A DNA stretch of 64,000 nt from Nymphaea colorata (GCF_008831285.2 NW_022204507.1:6220174-6284173), one strand, 5' to 3'. Shown: positions 1-12,147, counted from the first letter of the stretch. Program-made: numbers and translations. The notes: generated by a model not told the origin, from the letters alone.

Positions 1-781
1 GACTTGGGACGAGACGACCAAATCAGCTGCACTAATGTTCTACCGAACCGCTTTGACCAGAAGGGCACTCGCAAGAAGGCATTCGCCTCTTGTCCCCTGA
101 TGCTTCAACTTCTGGTGGACTGCAGGAGTTTTCTGGCAATTGGACGGTAGTTGTGATGATTTTTGCTGAAGAAGGTATGCCTTGGCACCAACGGTCTACC
201 ATCGCTGATCGGGCGAAGTGTTCAATTGTAGCAACAACACATAGTGGCTGGAAAACGGCGACTACAGAACAATGGCAGTCAGCAACAGCCGGTGCTCACG
301 GAACAATGGCGGGGTTCTCCGATGAATGGCAATGAAGACTGGGAAGCTGCTGCCCTACCCTATTCAACAGCATAAACCAACCATCGCTGAACCAGCAGAG
401 CTCTAATGCAGCAGAACCTACGTTTGGCTCTCCTTAGGAGTCAATGTCGTAATGACTGGTTGAGGGCGTTCCTTGGTTCCACTGGTGGAGGAATGCCCTC
501 CTCAGTTGGTATGCAGTCACTGGCCGTGGCTAGCGTGGGCAACATCGACTGCATTTTCTGCTTGAAAAGACCAACCTGGGTTCTCTATACTTGTTCCAGC
601 TCGAAACCTGGGCAGTGTCCTGCTGGGCGTGAGTCTAGTTCTCCTCCATTGTTTTGACAACTTCATGCTTTGAGTGTGTCAGAGAATCCACTAGGTCACC
701 ACCCTCAAGTTATGCCCAGGGTTCAGTTCTCTCTAATGCTGGCCGCATGGGAATTTCAGCCTCCTGGTCTGGGTATTCTCC
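1..781. other. GC-richer unassigned sequence
   Basis: Higher GC than the following 10 kb, with several short open frames on both strands and no recognisable motif. It continues, without a visible boundary, the degenerate coding-looking minus-strand sequence to its right. I found no clear LTR end, primer-binding site or terminal repeat. It may be the left part of an old retroelement that runs off the window, but that is inference. Confidence 0.3.
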
Positions 782-2290
782 CTAGGGGCATTGCGTGGGC
801 TTCACCCCCCACTTTATGTTGGCCACCGTGGTCTGGTTCAACGAGGCCCGTAGTTGCTCCTCAAGGTGACTCATAGTGATATTACACTCCTTTGCCCAAG
901 CTATATATCTGGTTATCGAGGTCAAATTGGAGCTGTCCTCCTCGACGTGTGGCCAGAGTTTCCCCTTGGTCTCATTCTCCATCGACAGAGCACGTGTAGG
1001 GGAGCTCCCTGTTTGCAGCTCATCAGCCAAGAAAGGTGCACAGACAAGGGATTGTCTAGATTGCCAAACCTCACGATGCTGATCCCAGTCATGGCTTTCC
1101 ACGCACGCCACCCCCATGCATTGTGGAAGTATAAGGTGGAACCTACGGTGTTGGTGTAGCTTCATGCTGCCCGCCAATATTTGACTGGGCCAGACCTTCC
1201 TTGCCGAAAGACCCCCGATGGTCAGTCGCTGCACCACGTTGGTCGTGGCAGTCAGCTTAGTCCTGGTTGTTTCGGCTCTCCCTGCTCGAGTACCAGCAAG
1301 ACCAGAATTCCTCCTTGTCACCAGTCGTGCGATGCCGACGTCCTATTGGTGTTTGTGTTGTGTCCCTCTCCTTTGTGCGCCAGTAGTCGTAGCAAACCTC
1401 TGACTTCACATCCTGGGCCAAGCACTGCCAATCCTCAGTAGCACAGTGCCCGGCCTCATGCCGAGTAGAGCTCCTATGCCTGTCGTAGAAAACACAGGCC
1501 AAGTGGCACTGGCTGACTTCAGTCGGCAGGCCCCACTCCTGGTGCATGTTGGGGCGAGTCTTATCCCCCTTGCCATGGTCATTTGCTGCACTCCAGCCTT
1601 CCTCGCCCTAGTCTGTAGAGTTAGTGCGGCTGCGGCCTTCTTCAGCCAGGGTTCTCCTATGTTGTGGGTTGACCCAGACCTATGGTTTGCTGGAGGATAG
1701 GGCGAGCCTTTCTCATGGGGATAGTAACGAATGTTTCTGTAGCCGAGACTCTCACTCAGTCTATAGCATGCTCTATCGATTTCAGGTTCCTCCCAGGTCG
1801 GAGAGCTTTCTAGTTGTTCATACTCATGACCATACGGCTGAGGGTGACTACGGCCTTCCCCGGGTTGGCTATAGCCGTTGTAGGACTCAGCCGTGGGGTG
1901 ATCCTGTTTGGTACTCAATTCCTCGTCAGCACTATGTCTGCCTTCAATGAGAGTGACAGACTCATCTTGCCAACCACAGAAGCCATACACCGAATCACAC
2001 AACTTTTCTTTAGTCAACTGAAACCGGCCTATCGTCCACCCGTCCCCCTTACTCTGGTAGGGTCTCCATACCAGCTTGCGGAAGTCGGAAGGTTCCATCT
2101 TGGGTTCACCTCCGTGGTTTGTTGAAGGTAGCTTCTCTCTTCTTGCGGCTACTACTCCAAGGAGCTCTCCTGCGGTTCCTTGTGCTCCCAAGGGTCAGTC
2201 TGATCATCCCAGCTTGGATTGACGGCCCTTTCTTGGATCAGCAATGCCTTATTTTCATCCAGCTCCTTTCTATAACTGCTTGTTAATTTT
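782..2290 (-). pseudogene. Degenerate retroelement-like coding region, family unknown
   Basis: Read on the minus strand, an open stretch runs from about 2290 (residues YRKELDENKALLIQERAV, then NPSWDDQTDPW) and ends at two stops near 2150. A 261-codon frame then covers 2191 to 1406, followed by a Cys/His-rich stretch near 1540-1320 (CHLACVFYDRH, later VCYDYW) and a 179-codon frame from 1321 to 782. These abut but need frame changes to join, as in a decayed polyprotein. Composition is GC-richer than the flanks. The Cys/His spacing loosely recalls a gag zinc knuckle but matches no canonical CX2CX4HX4C. I recognise no protease, reverse transcriptase or integrase motif, so assignment to a retroelement gag is a guess. 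A decayed cellular gene is the alternative. Confidence 0.3.
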
Positions 2291-3616
2291 TTTTTTTGCT
2301 ACGGCCGACACACCGGTTTACTCTGTTTGTCGCACCAGTCAGTTGGATACCTCAAGAAAATGCAAGATTTTCAGATTGTACTGACATAAGAAACCGCCAT
2401 GCCAGTTTTCTTCAATAGTTATGAGACCATATGAGAAATCTCAGGCTAAATCGAGGTCTGTAACCCTAGACAATACTGAGATCACTTCCCCAGACTGTAC
2501 CTAAACAAATGGGCACTGAACTGCGGTAGCCGGATGTATTGAATTGGTTAAGTTGACTTCACATGGTCAATGTTCACCAATGCATGAAGAAACATAAAAA
2601 TGAAGAACATCAGAAGTTAACTTTGTGCTCACATTACAAACTAATTTTAACAATGCAAATATAAAGTTTGTGTTCTTAATCAACAGAAAAAAACAAGTCA
2701 CAAAAGCAAAGCATATTCAAATACTATTTGATCGCAAATATTTTAAATACCAAAACAAAGACAACAAGGTCTTAAAGCATGTGATTGCATGATGTAGAAT
2801 TACCTCGTTCTTCTTGGCTATGCAAAATTACCCTGTTCTAGTTAGAACTAAACTTGCGAACACAACATTTACGAAGATTTAGAAATCTCTCTCTCTCTCA
2901 AACACATGCCATGCATTCACAATCTGAGACCTTAGTACCTGAATAGGCATGACTTGAGATTCTTTACAGGTTGCAAGATTTATGAACAGGGCGGTCACCT
3001 TGCGAAACTCAGAGAGTGTAGGTATTTGTCAACTTAGTTATTTAGTCACATAAGTGTACATGACACTTGTAAAGCTTAGAGAAACAATGACCACTCCCAC
3101 TTTTGGTGGATAGGCAAAGGAGCAAGAAGTATAAAATAATGTCACATAAAACTAGTTGACATCAAAGACGGGGCCACCCATGGCTTGGGATGTGCAAAGG
3201 CCCCACATGTAGTATCTCATTTCAAAATTTGCCATATTAAAAAAAGGAAAAATGTCTTCTTAATGAATAGCAATTATAAGAGTATAAAAGTTGCCGTGTT
3301 TCTTTTGTATAGGTTGCACATAAAGTTTGATATAGACAAATTTTTATGAACACCCATCTTCTCATTGAGTTAAAAATTATACTGTTCATTAACTTATTAA
3401 GTTATTCTTGTGTAGTAGTGCAATTTGTTATTCAATTAGTAATAGCCTATATTTAGTTTAGTGTAAATTTGATTTTTAGAAGAAAAACACATCTTCTGTT
3501 TCAGGAAAATATTACGTGCAACGAAATTTTATATTCTACTAAATGACAAAACGGTGGCCCTATAGCTCAACTTTCTAACTCTGCCACTGATTTGCATATG
3601 GGAGAAAAAGACAAAC
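2291..3616. other. AT-rich non-coding interval
   Basis: Short poly-T near 2287-2297, a CT microsatellite near 2887-2899, otherwise unstructured AT-rich DNA. I looked on the minus strand for the next GH2 exon (expected PSNWQMHGFDRPIY-like) downstream of the exon at 3617-3856 and did not find it. Confidence 0.5.
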
Positions 3617-3856
3617 CTAGTAGCTCTTCGCAATTTATATCTTCGAATGTACTGTCATAGAACCTCATAGGTGTTCTTGTGGGGCTAGTTGTCAGATAAA
3701 ATTTCCAGTAACCACTCAATGAGTGCACAAATGGCAAGCCCTCAACCCAAAAGCCAACACTATCTAAAGAACTAGAAACAACATCGTCATTCCATGCGGC
3801 TAAGTTGGAAACCAACACATCAACTTTGCTTCTCTTGCACCAATACTTGAGAGGTC
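3617..3856 (-). pseudogene. Single exon of a plant GH2 beta-galactosidase-like gene
   Basis: Minus-strand exon beginning after a good acceptor (TTTATAG) and ending at a GTTTGT donor. It reads PLKYWCKRSKVDVLVSNLAA, then WNDDVV, FWVEGLPFVHSLSGYWKFYL and FYDSTFED. This matches the region between the first exon and the sugar-binding domain of plant LacZ-type (glycoside hydrolase family 2) beta-galactosidases, where WNDDAV, FWV-GLPFVKSLSGYWKF and KFYDAAF are conserved. The expected preceding exon (about 45 residues with a WRKRD-HV segment) and the following sugar-binding and catalytic exons are absent within several kb, so only about 80 of over 1,000 residues remain. The frame itself is open and both splice sites look usable. 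It is a gene fragment, not a functional enzyme. Confidence 0.72.
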
Positions 3857-6662
3857 CTATAAACAGCGGTTGAATAACTTAAATTTTTAAAAGTAGGTCA
3901 AGAATACATAGCAGAAATATATGAAGGATGCCAAGTTCAACTATTTGCAATAAAAACAAGGAGAAAAAAAAGAGATGAACCCTGTACATGTGCCATCACA
4001 AATTGAGCTTCATACATAAACAAGATTAATTATACTAACTCAAATGAAAATCCCTATCTAAAGTTTTCCAATTAATTCACAAATCCTGAAACACAACATA
4101 AGATCATAATTTCAAAAATTGCACTGGTACATTGATCCATAGGAGGAGGTGATAAAATGCTCCTAATCCCTTTCTTCACAACCCCCTTCAACTGGCTACC
4201 AATTTTAGAAGAAAATACAATACATGCAGAACCAATGATCAAATCTTTATAGATCATCCTATTGCCTCCTTGTTCTACTGCACCAACAACAATTATGAAG
4301 ACAGGTAGAGTCTACCCCACAAAAAAGCATATTCAAGTGTCCTATGCACTCAAGGGAGAAAGGGGCTAGCCTTTTCAAGAGGCTTGAAGTGAGAAACAAA
4401 ACAAAGTGAAGCTACCGATCTAGAAGAAGTAGCAGCAAATATAGATGAGTATAAAGCTCTGGTATGCACATGCATCCTTATATACCTGGGTATACCCATG
4501 ACATGTGCAACCAATATCTGCATTTAAATAGAATCACAAGCTCAATGAAGAGAACACGACAGTTAACAATCAAATTGCAACTACTTTAACTAAGACTCAA
4601 ACAAGCAAGGCATTCTCAACCACGAGCACTACCCTAAACCACGTCCCCACTATACTAAACTACAGCTAAGAAGGCAACAAGAAGAAAATTCAATTTAAAA
4701 CCAAACTTTCACGCATCTCGAACTAGATCAAAACATCAAGAAAATTCAATTTAAAATGTGTTTTCACAAAAAAACACATAAATTTCATAAGGACAACCAA
4801 ATGGATCCATGTTGGACTTAGAGAAACTCGATTGGCTGTACAGAAAGTGATGAAGGATATGCACAAGGGAGATTCAAGCCCCTTCGCTCCCTCTTTCTCT
4901 CTCTCTCTCTCATGTATAGTCCCCTAACTTCAATCACTCCCATACCCTCCCCGCCCCTCTCCTTTAGCACCCCACCTAGCCAAGCTGAATCCCTACCAAG
5001 TCCCTAAGCACCCATGCACGTTATGCCTCCCTCCTTATTCTCAACCTAGAGGTCGCACCACATCCCTATCCTCGGAATCACCAAGGACTCCATGGAAGAG
5101 TGACACCTTGAGATCCTAAAGCAAGGACCTAGTGGCTCGGCAGTAATAAAGAGAAACAAACACACAAAGTAAATACCAAGGCATAACAGCTCCAATATTC
5201 ATATACATTCTAAAATATAAATTGGTGTAACCATGCCATGAGCAACTAACATACATATTCAAAATCACAAGCTCAATGAAGAAAACACGACACTTAACAA
5301 TCAGACACCAACCACTCTAACTAAGATTCAAAAAAGCATGAAATCAGAAAACTACCCATGTCCCCACTGGATTAGACTACAGATAAAATATGCACCTGAA
5401 GAAGGCCAGTCAAGCACCACAAGAAGAAAGTCCGAATAATTGACCTTCAACAATAGTCTCACATGATGAGGACTCTAGTTAACTGATGCACTACATGAAA
5501 CTAACTCTAAACTGAGCACGGCCATAGGCTGGAATCACATGGAACATAAAGAAAGATACATACTGAACCTAGGTTTCAAAGTCTAAAGACTCTAAACCTG
5601 TTCGACACTCACCAATAAGACCTGACCTTAACATGATTCCAAATGGAACCAAGTCCCAACCTGTAAAGAGAAAGTTCAATGGAGGACCTAGCAGCGTGGT
5701 GGACAGTGTGCTCGACGATACTTGAAGATGGAACACCTTCTCAACCCAATAGCCAACACTATCTAAAGAAGGAAGGATAAATAGAAGGAAACCTACCGCA
5801 TGCTGGAGATGGGGGGTGGTTAAGATGAATGGTTAGATTGTTAAGATGAATGGTTAGATGGCTATGTGCCGGAAACACCATAGGGCCTTCTCAAGCATAT
5901 CCAACATTTTAAAACAACTAAACGTAGCAAGACTACAAGAAATAGTTAGCTAGTATAAGATTATGTAAATGAAAAAAATCAAACCAAATAAAATCTAGAA
6001 TCACATTTCAAAAAAAATTACTACCTAAACAGCGATGAGAAATAGGACCCATGACTGAGGAGAGGGGATTAAGTGTGATGCCCTTCGAACTTGTGTCCAT
6101 AAGGGAAACCAAATAAAATCACGTGCTTACCCATGTTCTCTCTCAGTTTCCTTATTGCTCATCCACATCATCCCAACTTATCCAACATATGTCTAGCTAG
6201 AAACCAAACTCAACTAAACTAAGAATCAAAATCAACTAAAGATGTACTAAATAGGGTACATTTACTTATACGGCCCACCATATATAAGTATACATATGGT
6301 CACAACTCCTATACAGTTATGACCAAATATTATGGTTATAGGGCTATGAACCTATTCTGATCATAATACTATATTCCAGTATGACCTCTAATAACATAAC
6401 ACCAGTTGCCTTATATTAAATGGGATACTACTTAAAAACAATAGTGCTATGTCTGGTAGAAAGCTTTGTCAATCCGTGAAGTTTGGATGACTTGAACAGA
6501 AATCACAATCATTAGCTGATTTATATGCAAAAAAAGGTAACTCAACTTCGGAAAGTGTAAATTTAATGAGACACACAAGGATGATTGAGAGGCTTCTTAG
6601 TTATTTGCGTGCCAAGCATTGCATGCACAAGCAACAAGAAATGACCAGGCTGCACACATTAC
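3857..6662. other. Intergenic or captured-intron sequence
   Basis: AT-rich DNA without a recognisable exon. A CT microsatellite lies near 4890-4910 and a short direct repeat (GTTAAGATGAATGGTTAGAT) near 5819-5860. The exon that should follow the VAL B3 exon at 6663 (VTFSRIDPEGKLVMG-like) is not visible on the minus strand, nor is the first GH2 exon. One boundary between the two gene fragments must fall here, but I could not place it. Confidence 0.45.
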
Positions 6663-6836
6663 CTATGTGACCAGCTTGCTGTTGCTTTGACTGAATGATG
6701 ATGTTACACCTTCCAACACATACATCCTACTGTTATTATTTGGCCAAAATCGAAATTGAAACACCCAATCCTTTCCATTTGCATCCTGAATCCTAAGAGG
6801 CAGTCCTTCAGGATGAGAAATTGCCGGGAAGTATGT
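6663..6836 (-). pseudogene. VAL fragment exon 6 (B3 core) with 1-base deletion
   Basis: Acceptor CTTGAACAG; reads [45 protein letters not shown]. The family continues PCIQSMQLQAGDT; here one base is missing after GVT, and IQS, QQQAG reappear in another frame before a GTAATG donor. The next exon is not in the window, so B3 is truncated. Confidence 0.88.
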
Positions 6837-7031
6837 CTGTTCAAGATTAAGAATTGCATAAGAACGAAGCATATGAGTGTACCAAAAACCAAATTTACTT
6901 GAAGGAAGTCCAAGGAAGAAAGCAGCTCTAAACAAGTTAGACGCTCTAGTATATGGCAAAACAAGAGGACAAAAAAGTCTAACATGGTCTTAGTTTCAGA
7001 AAAGATGACAATAAAAATTTCAGTAACATAC

Positions 7032-7128
7032 CTCTACACATTTTTTTGGCAGCACCAGGCGCCCTATCCGACCTGCATCACTAGCACTCAATGTTTTCTC
7101 AAATAAATGGGTGATAATAGAATTTGAG
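7032..7128 (-). pseudogene. VAL fragment exon 5 (start of B3 domain)
   Basis: 97 bases, acceptor CGTAAG, donor GAG/GTATGT. The split codon with exon 4 restores Asp. Reads [20 protein letters not shown] then [12 protein letters not shown], the conserved start of the B3 fold including the DNA-contacting [15 protein letters not shown] loop. Fully open. Confidence 0.88.
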
Positions 7129-7268
7129 CTTACGGAAGATCAAGGATCACATGGAGGACTTGGATTCACTATAATATCAACAAATCAAGTGCAAATTTTG
7201 GAGTGAATCAATCACACCAAGCAAATATGCTACACAGTACAATTCTCAAACTACGTAAAAATGGATAC

Positions 7269-7909
7269 TCTCCTGATATTTTCTGAAGCTCCTGATTGCT
7301 GCTGATCCTTGGCCAATATTCAGAAAGGATAGACTGATTTTTTGCCCATCCTTCAGTGCGACGCCTCGCCATGGTGGCCTGATTTTTTGCCTCTTTAGAA
7401 AAGTCCAGTCCAGTATGAAAGCTGGAAGGATTTTCCTGTTGCAACATAGAAGGCCTCTGTTCACGTGCATGAGATCCAGAAGCCTTGCTTGAATCCCTTG
7501 CTTCATTTTCCTTCAGAGAAGCAGACCGTTGTGTTACATTTTTGGATGAACCAGATGATTCATGTTTTTGACCATCAAGAGATTTCTTGAGCTTATGATC
7601 ATGTTGCTTTCAGTTTCATGGATCTTTCTTCCTTTCACATGCTTGGTATCCAGCAAGCCTCCTATATTATCTTGAACCAATGCACCTAAAGGACTCCGCA
7701 CATTAATTTATGAATTCCCAACGTCAATCTTCTTATGTGCAGAGAGCTTGAAGTCAATCTTGAACCAATACATTTTGGTTCTCAACAAAGCAGGTTGGTG
7801 CCTGCTCCAATTCTAGGAGTTTCTCACCTACCTTTTCAGTTTTAGGATACTTCATTGTTGAACATGAGTTGGAATTCCAAGCTAAGGAGTGCAAAAGCCC
7901 AAGAGATTG
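7269..7909 (-). pseudogene. VAL fragment exon 4 (linker to YWPRI)
   Basis: Probable acceptor TATAG near 7910 and donor GA/GTATCC at 7269. The 3' part is cleanly open (RDSSKASGSHAREQRPSMLQ, then SFHTGLDFSKEAKNQ and SILSEYWPRISSNQELQKIS). The 5' part carries SLGLLHSLAWNSNS and EKLLELEQAPTCFVENQ but shifts frame at least twice before about 7600. The linker is poorly conserved in the family, so the exact indels cannot be placed from this sequence alone. Confidence 0.75.
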
Positions 7910-8456
7910 CTATACCTGTGCAAGTCCAGAATTTGGCACTGGAGCCTGACTCCTTTTTTTTTTTTTGTATATTGATCTGTGAAACCGTCAACGGAAGGTA
8001 GAGGAGGTAACCAAAAAGGCATCTTTAACTGATTTGATGCCCAGCAAGCAAATTGATGGAAAATGATAGAACAAAAATAAATAATAAGTAAAGCATCTAA
8101 AAGAATGGGTAAAATGTTTTGTACAATCCATGCAGTCCATAAGAAAATATTTTAGTATATCACAAAAACCAACTAGCAATAGCTTATAGAGGACATGCTG
8201 ATTTTCTAGAGGTGAATTTTTTTCCCCAAAAAATCAGATCATCCTTCCCAGGATGTCTGGGACATAAACCTTATCGGGCTTCCAGCCAATGATCATAAAA
8301 TCCAATGAAAGTTGCTGCACGAGAGCCCATTGCTGCATCCATGTGCAGTTGTGGAATCAGCAGTCAACCATACAGCCCAAAGCCACAAATGTGCTGCAAT
8401 CATGTAACATCAAAATATATATGAGACTTGTTTTTTCCAACAATTAAAAGGCTTAC

Positions 8457-8558
8457 TGCATTAAGCGAACTTGTCTTCGCACATGAAATGCATTCTATTC
8501 CACCAGCATCTAGGAGCAAGAATGTATGAGCTGAAACGATGCACCCACAATGTAACTG
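8457..8558 (-). pseudogene. VAL fragment exon 3
   Basis: 34 codons after a TTATTCCAG acceptor: QLHCGCIVSAHTFLLL, then DAGGIECISCAKTSSLNA, ending at GTAAGC. This finishes the Cys-rich N-terminal module. An acceptor three bases further in is equally possible. The exon itself is open and in phase. Confidence 0.85.
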
Positions 8559-8866
8559 CTGGAATAAGAAACATTTTGTTAAGGAATGAAATTTTTTAAG
8601 TAATTCCAAAAACAACTTAGGGCAACAGTTTTTGACATAATGGAACCTGAATGTATCTAACTGCATTCTAAATAAGAGAATACAAGATGATGCTTGTGTT
8701 CTCAAGCATCACAACAGATATTAGTGCAATTCATCAAAAAAGTGTAGCCAGTTCCATTTGTAGGTTCTTCAATGTGCTACACTTTGATGCATGAGAAGTA
8801 GATCAGAGCATTTTCATATTTTTAACACAGGGCAACTAGAGTTGGTGCTACATCCCAGTTTCTAAC

Positions 8867-8947
8867 CTTTCCACACGTCTCACAGTTCCTCCACCAGCAG
8901 CATCAAAATGAAAATCTTCACAAAACCTTAACTCATCATATGCAAAA
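8867..8947 (-). pseudogene. VAL fragment exon 2 with 1-base deletion
   Basis: Acceptor TTGTAG, donor AAG/GTTAGA. Reads FAYDELRFCEDFHFDAAG, after which the conserved WR-CETCGK is only recovered in another frame because the bases read GGTGGAGG where a Trp-Arg pair needs one more T. The loss shifts everything downstream. Confidence 0.8.
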
Positions 8948-10372
8948 CTACAAGATCAAAAGAGAGTTATCAAAAGAATGTGGCAGAATATTGGTTACTG
9001 CTTCCTAAGTGATTAAAAGAAAAGAAGAAAAAACCAAAAACAGTTAATGCCATGGAGATACAGTTTTCAAAAGAGGTTCAAAGATGGACTATCAGTAAAG
9101 AAAATGATTCTGACAAAATTCTATACAGAAAAACCATCAAAAATAGAAAAATATAATAGATCCACAAGTAACATGAAATCCCCAAATGGTGTGATAACTT
9201 GGTAATATCCAAATCTAGCAACAGCAAAGGAGCCCCATTCCTCTATGCATACGAAATTCTAAAAGATAGAATTCTTCTCTAGCGACCAATAGCTGCTAGT
9301 GATGGATAGCTCTTCACAATCACCACTACGACAGGCAAAAGTTCATTAGGGACAAATATGACATCTAACCGACCCTCCAGTGCTCGACAAAAAAGGGGGT
9401 AGCCGACGGATGCTCCATTCCATCAGAGGAAAAACAGTGTCCCACTTTACAGGCCAGATGAAAAATTAAAAAGGTATTTCCATCTGCATGCATTTAAACA
9501 AATAAGAGCGCTTCATTCTTTACAAAATTCGCCTAGAACTGGGAAAGAGAAACCAGATTTTCTGCACACCACCGCTTCAATAACCAAGAAATGATTGACT
9601 TCTGCACCAAATGAAAAGAAAAGTGAAGGCTTCCACAGTACGACATATAGCTTTGCTTGTCAAATCTGCTCCAACGCGTGAAACCCAGCACATCATCACC
9701 ATGGGCGTACACTCCACACATACCGACTCCGTAAAAAAATCACAGAAAAGAAAAAGCCAGATATCTATGTTTTTTTCAAGCGGGTGCCGATGTAATTCCA
9801 CTGGAGAATATGAAAATAAATTGATTTTGGCATTCCTATGCAGATCCCAAGAGAATGCATAGGATAAAACTTAAGAGAGAAAAGTAGACCTCGTCTTAAG
9901 GGAGCCTACAAGTTGACCCCCTTTTGTATAGGAAAATATCAAAGTCTGATATAATTGTAGATATCAACACGTACATTTGTGCGAAAAATGTCATGATGGG
10001 TGAAATCCAATATTAAATCTATCCCTTCAAAATTCCTAACAGTTTCAGAGTGACTACTTAGAGAAAACCATGTGATTCCAAAGGCGGCAAACTTGTCACT
10101 CTGCCGAAAATTATGCAAAAATTTACGAGAAAAGCTTCAAGAAAAATAAAATTCACATTTCTGGCGAATCACGATCCTTTTTACCCCAAGGAAATTTTGT
10201 ACACAGAAAACTCCAGCATCCATCAATCTAATCGTGCATCCATCAACTTAATCATCCCGACGAGGATGTAAAAAACTGTTTCAAGAACGACGGAGATGTC
10301 TTCTTTACGCTGATCTCCTAGCTGGGCAATGACCAGACGAAAAAAGAATGAAACAGAGGAAAAAGAACATAC

Positions 10373-10509
10373 TCGCAGTGGTCACAGAGCTCGGCCATGT
10401 CACCAGACCTTAATCTCCATCCTTTCCACCACCTCTCCGATGATGAGGCGCCACACTTCGGGTTTAAACAGATCTTCGAGAAAGAGGAAGGCGCGGGCAT
10501 CTCCTCCAA
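10373..10509 (-). pseudogene. VAL fragment exon 1 (zinc-finger start)
   Basis: Starts at ATG 10509 (MEEMPAPSSFSKICLNPKC) and ends CDHC plus a split GA codon at a GTATGT donor. Upstream frames stop quickly, supporting this start. The split codon joins exon 2 as GA+T, keeping frame. The KICxNPxC, W-KGWRLRSG and CDHC residues are those expected of the VAL N-terminal zinc-binding region. Confidence 0.85.
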
Positions 10510-11685
10510 CTGGAAACAACAATTAACTATAACAAACTCTGAGCCCCCGAAGAGTATTTGTAGGGTGAACTAAAAAACGTAACAATGCCAAGACTAGAAA
10601 AAGGAAAACCACAAACTTCTTGATCAATCTTCCAGCAGAATGAGAAAAGAGGGGAGAAGCAGATGGTTTCAAGAGTCTAACTCGTGTATGTCTTTTCAAG
10701 AGCCTAACTCGTGTATGTCTCTTCCTCCTCCTCCTGTGTCTGCCACCGCCGCTGCCATGGCTGCCAATGCTTTGGCTGGCCTTCGCTCATTCAGTGCCGT
10801 CATCTCCCTCATCGCTTTCATTGATTCCCGTTACACCTAGGCATCTCATCCGCAGTGAACGTCATGCAGGCACGTAACACCCTCTTACACATTTCACACA
10901 CAAACAAAGGCTCACCCACCTAGCACTATTTCGTGTTGCTCCTTTTTCGCTTGTAAATCTTCCTCATCCTTTTTCCCCCAAAAATCCTCTTCTCTCTCTC
11001 TCACCCTCTGTCATTTGCCCGTTCTCCATTGCCCTTCAGGCCACTGCCATTTTATACGTGAGTCTTGTTCTGGTCCCGAACCATTGATCTTTCCTCTAGT
11101 TACAACATGCAGTAACCACAGAGGATTCAATATGTGCTTTGGCAGGGTTGGACAGCTCGAGCCTTGTCCACCATACCTTGATATGGAGGGGCTAGTTTTG
11201 CTTCATTCTGTTCTTGACTCTGTACTCAAGTGGCCCACAATCCAATCCATCTTTTTGTCCTCTTTCTAGGATGGTGTGGGACAAAAAAAAGAAAAAAGAA
11301 TTGGGGAAAAATTTTCACCGTCATTTCTTTGATGGGAAAAATTTTAATAGCTTTTGCCTTAAAATTTTTTTTTAGGCCGACCTTCACCTTTGAGGGAATA
11401 CTCACCACCCCAAAGGCTACTATGAAGCTCCATCACTTTGGTGGTTATGTGTAGCTTTGTTGCGTATCCAACCCGATTCACCTTGTGGGTTTTCAACGAG
11501 CCAAATGTTCTTAAGTCGTTATCTTCACGGTATAGACATAAATCACCTATATGCCTGCCCGGTACTCTTGATTATTGACCCAGAGGAATGACTACACAAG
11601 CCCCGAGCCAATCTCTCAACTCTCATTTTGCTACCTACCAAGATCTTACAAAGCATTTTGGCTTCTCTCTCAAGATATCTTCCTA

Positions 11686-11906
11686 CTAAATCCTTGCAAA
11701 TGCTTGATTACCAGAGTCAATAGCATTTCCTAGTCTCGACTTTCTCAACTTCACAGGACCTTTCCTTACTGCTCATATTCAGGATCTTTTCAATTTTCCT
11801 CTTCCATTGTTTGGGAACAAAAATTTGAAATTTCATCCTTCTGCTCAAGGAGGTACTAAGAATAAAGAGAAGCCACATCATTGTGTGAGAAGACATTTTT
11901 AAAATG
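11686..11906. repeat. 221-bp direct repeat, copy 1
   Basis: Nearly identical to 11927-12147 at an offset of 241 bases, with one difference noted (GTCAATAGC versus GTCAGTAGC). The near identity implies a recent local duplication. The 20-base spacer is not duplicated. The content is non-coding as far as I can see. Confidence 0.93.
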
Positions 11907-11926
11907 ATGGTAACCCTAGAGTTTTG

Positions 11927-12147
11927 CTAAATCCTTGCAAATGCTTGATTACCAGAGTCAGTAGCATTTCCTAGTCTCGACTTTCTCAACTTCACAGGAC
12001 CTTTCCTTACTGCTCATATTCAGGATCTTTTCAATTTTCCTCTTCCATTGTTTGGGAACAAAAATTTGAAATTTCATCCTTCTGCTCAAGGAGGTACTAA
12101 GAATAAAGAGAAGCCACATCATTGTGTGAGAAGACATTTTTAAAATG
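11927..12147. repeat. 221-bp direct repeat, copy 2
   Basis: Second copy of 11686-11906, starting CTAAATCCTTGCAAATGC and ending CATTTTTAAAATG. Confidence 0.93.

Larger units (their letters stand above)
6663..10509 (-). pseudogene. VAL/HSI2-type B3 transcriptional repressor, 5' fragment with frameshifts
   Basis: Six minus-strand exons with intact introns rebuild the N-terminal half of a VAL (VP1/ABI3-like, HSI2) protein. They carry the N-terminal plant zinc-finger region (KICLNPKC, GWRLRSGDMAELCDHC, LHCGCIVS, DAGGIECISCA), a linker, the YWPRI motif, and most of the B3 DNA-binding domain ([57 protein letters not shown]). In the family, VAL proteins bind RY elements and repress embryonic genes through chromatin, and also have CW and EAR domains. 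Here the end of B3, the CW domain and the C-terminus are missing. Exon 2 lacks one base inside the conserved GWR-C segment, exon 6 lacks one base just after LEGVT, and exon 4 changes frame. All splice junctions I checked keep GT/AG. I call it a truncated pseudogene with high confidence in family identity. Confidence 0.88.
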
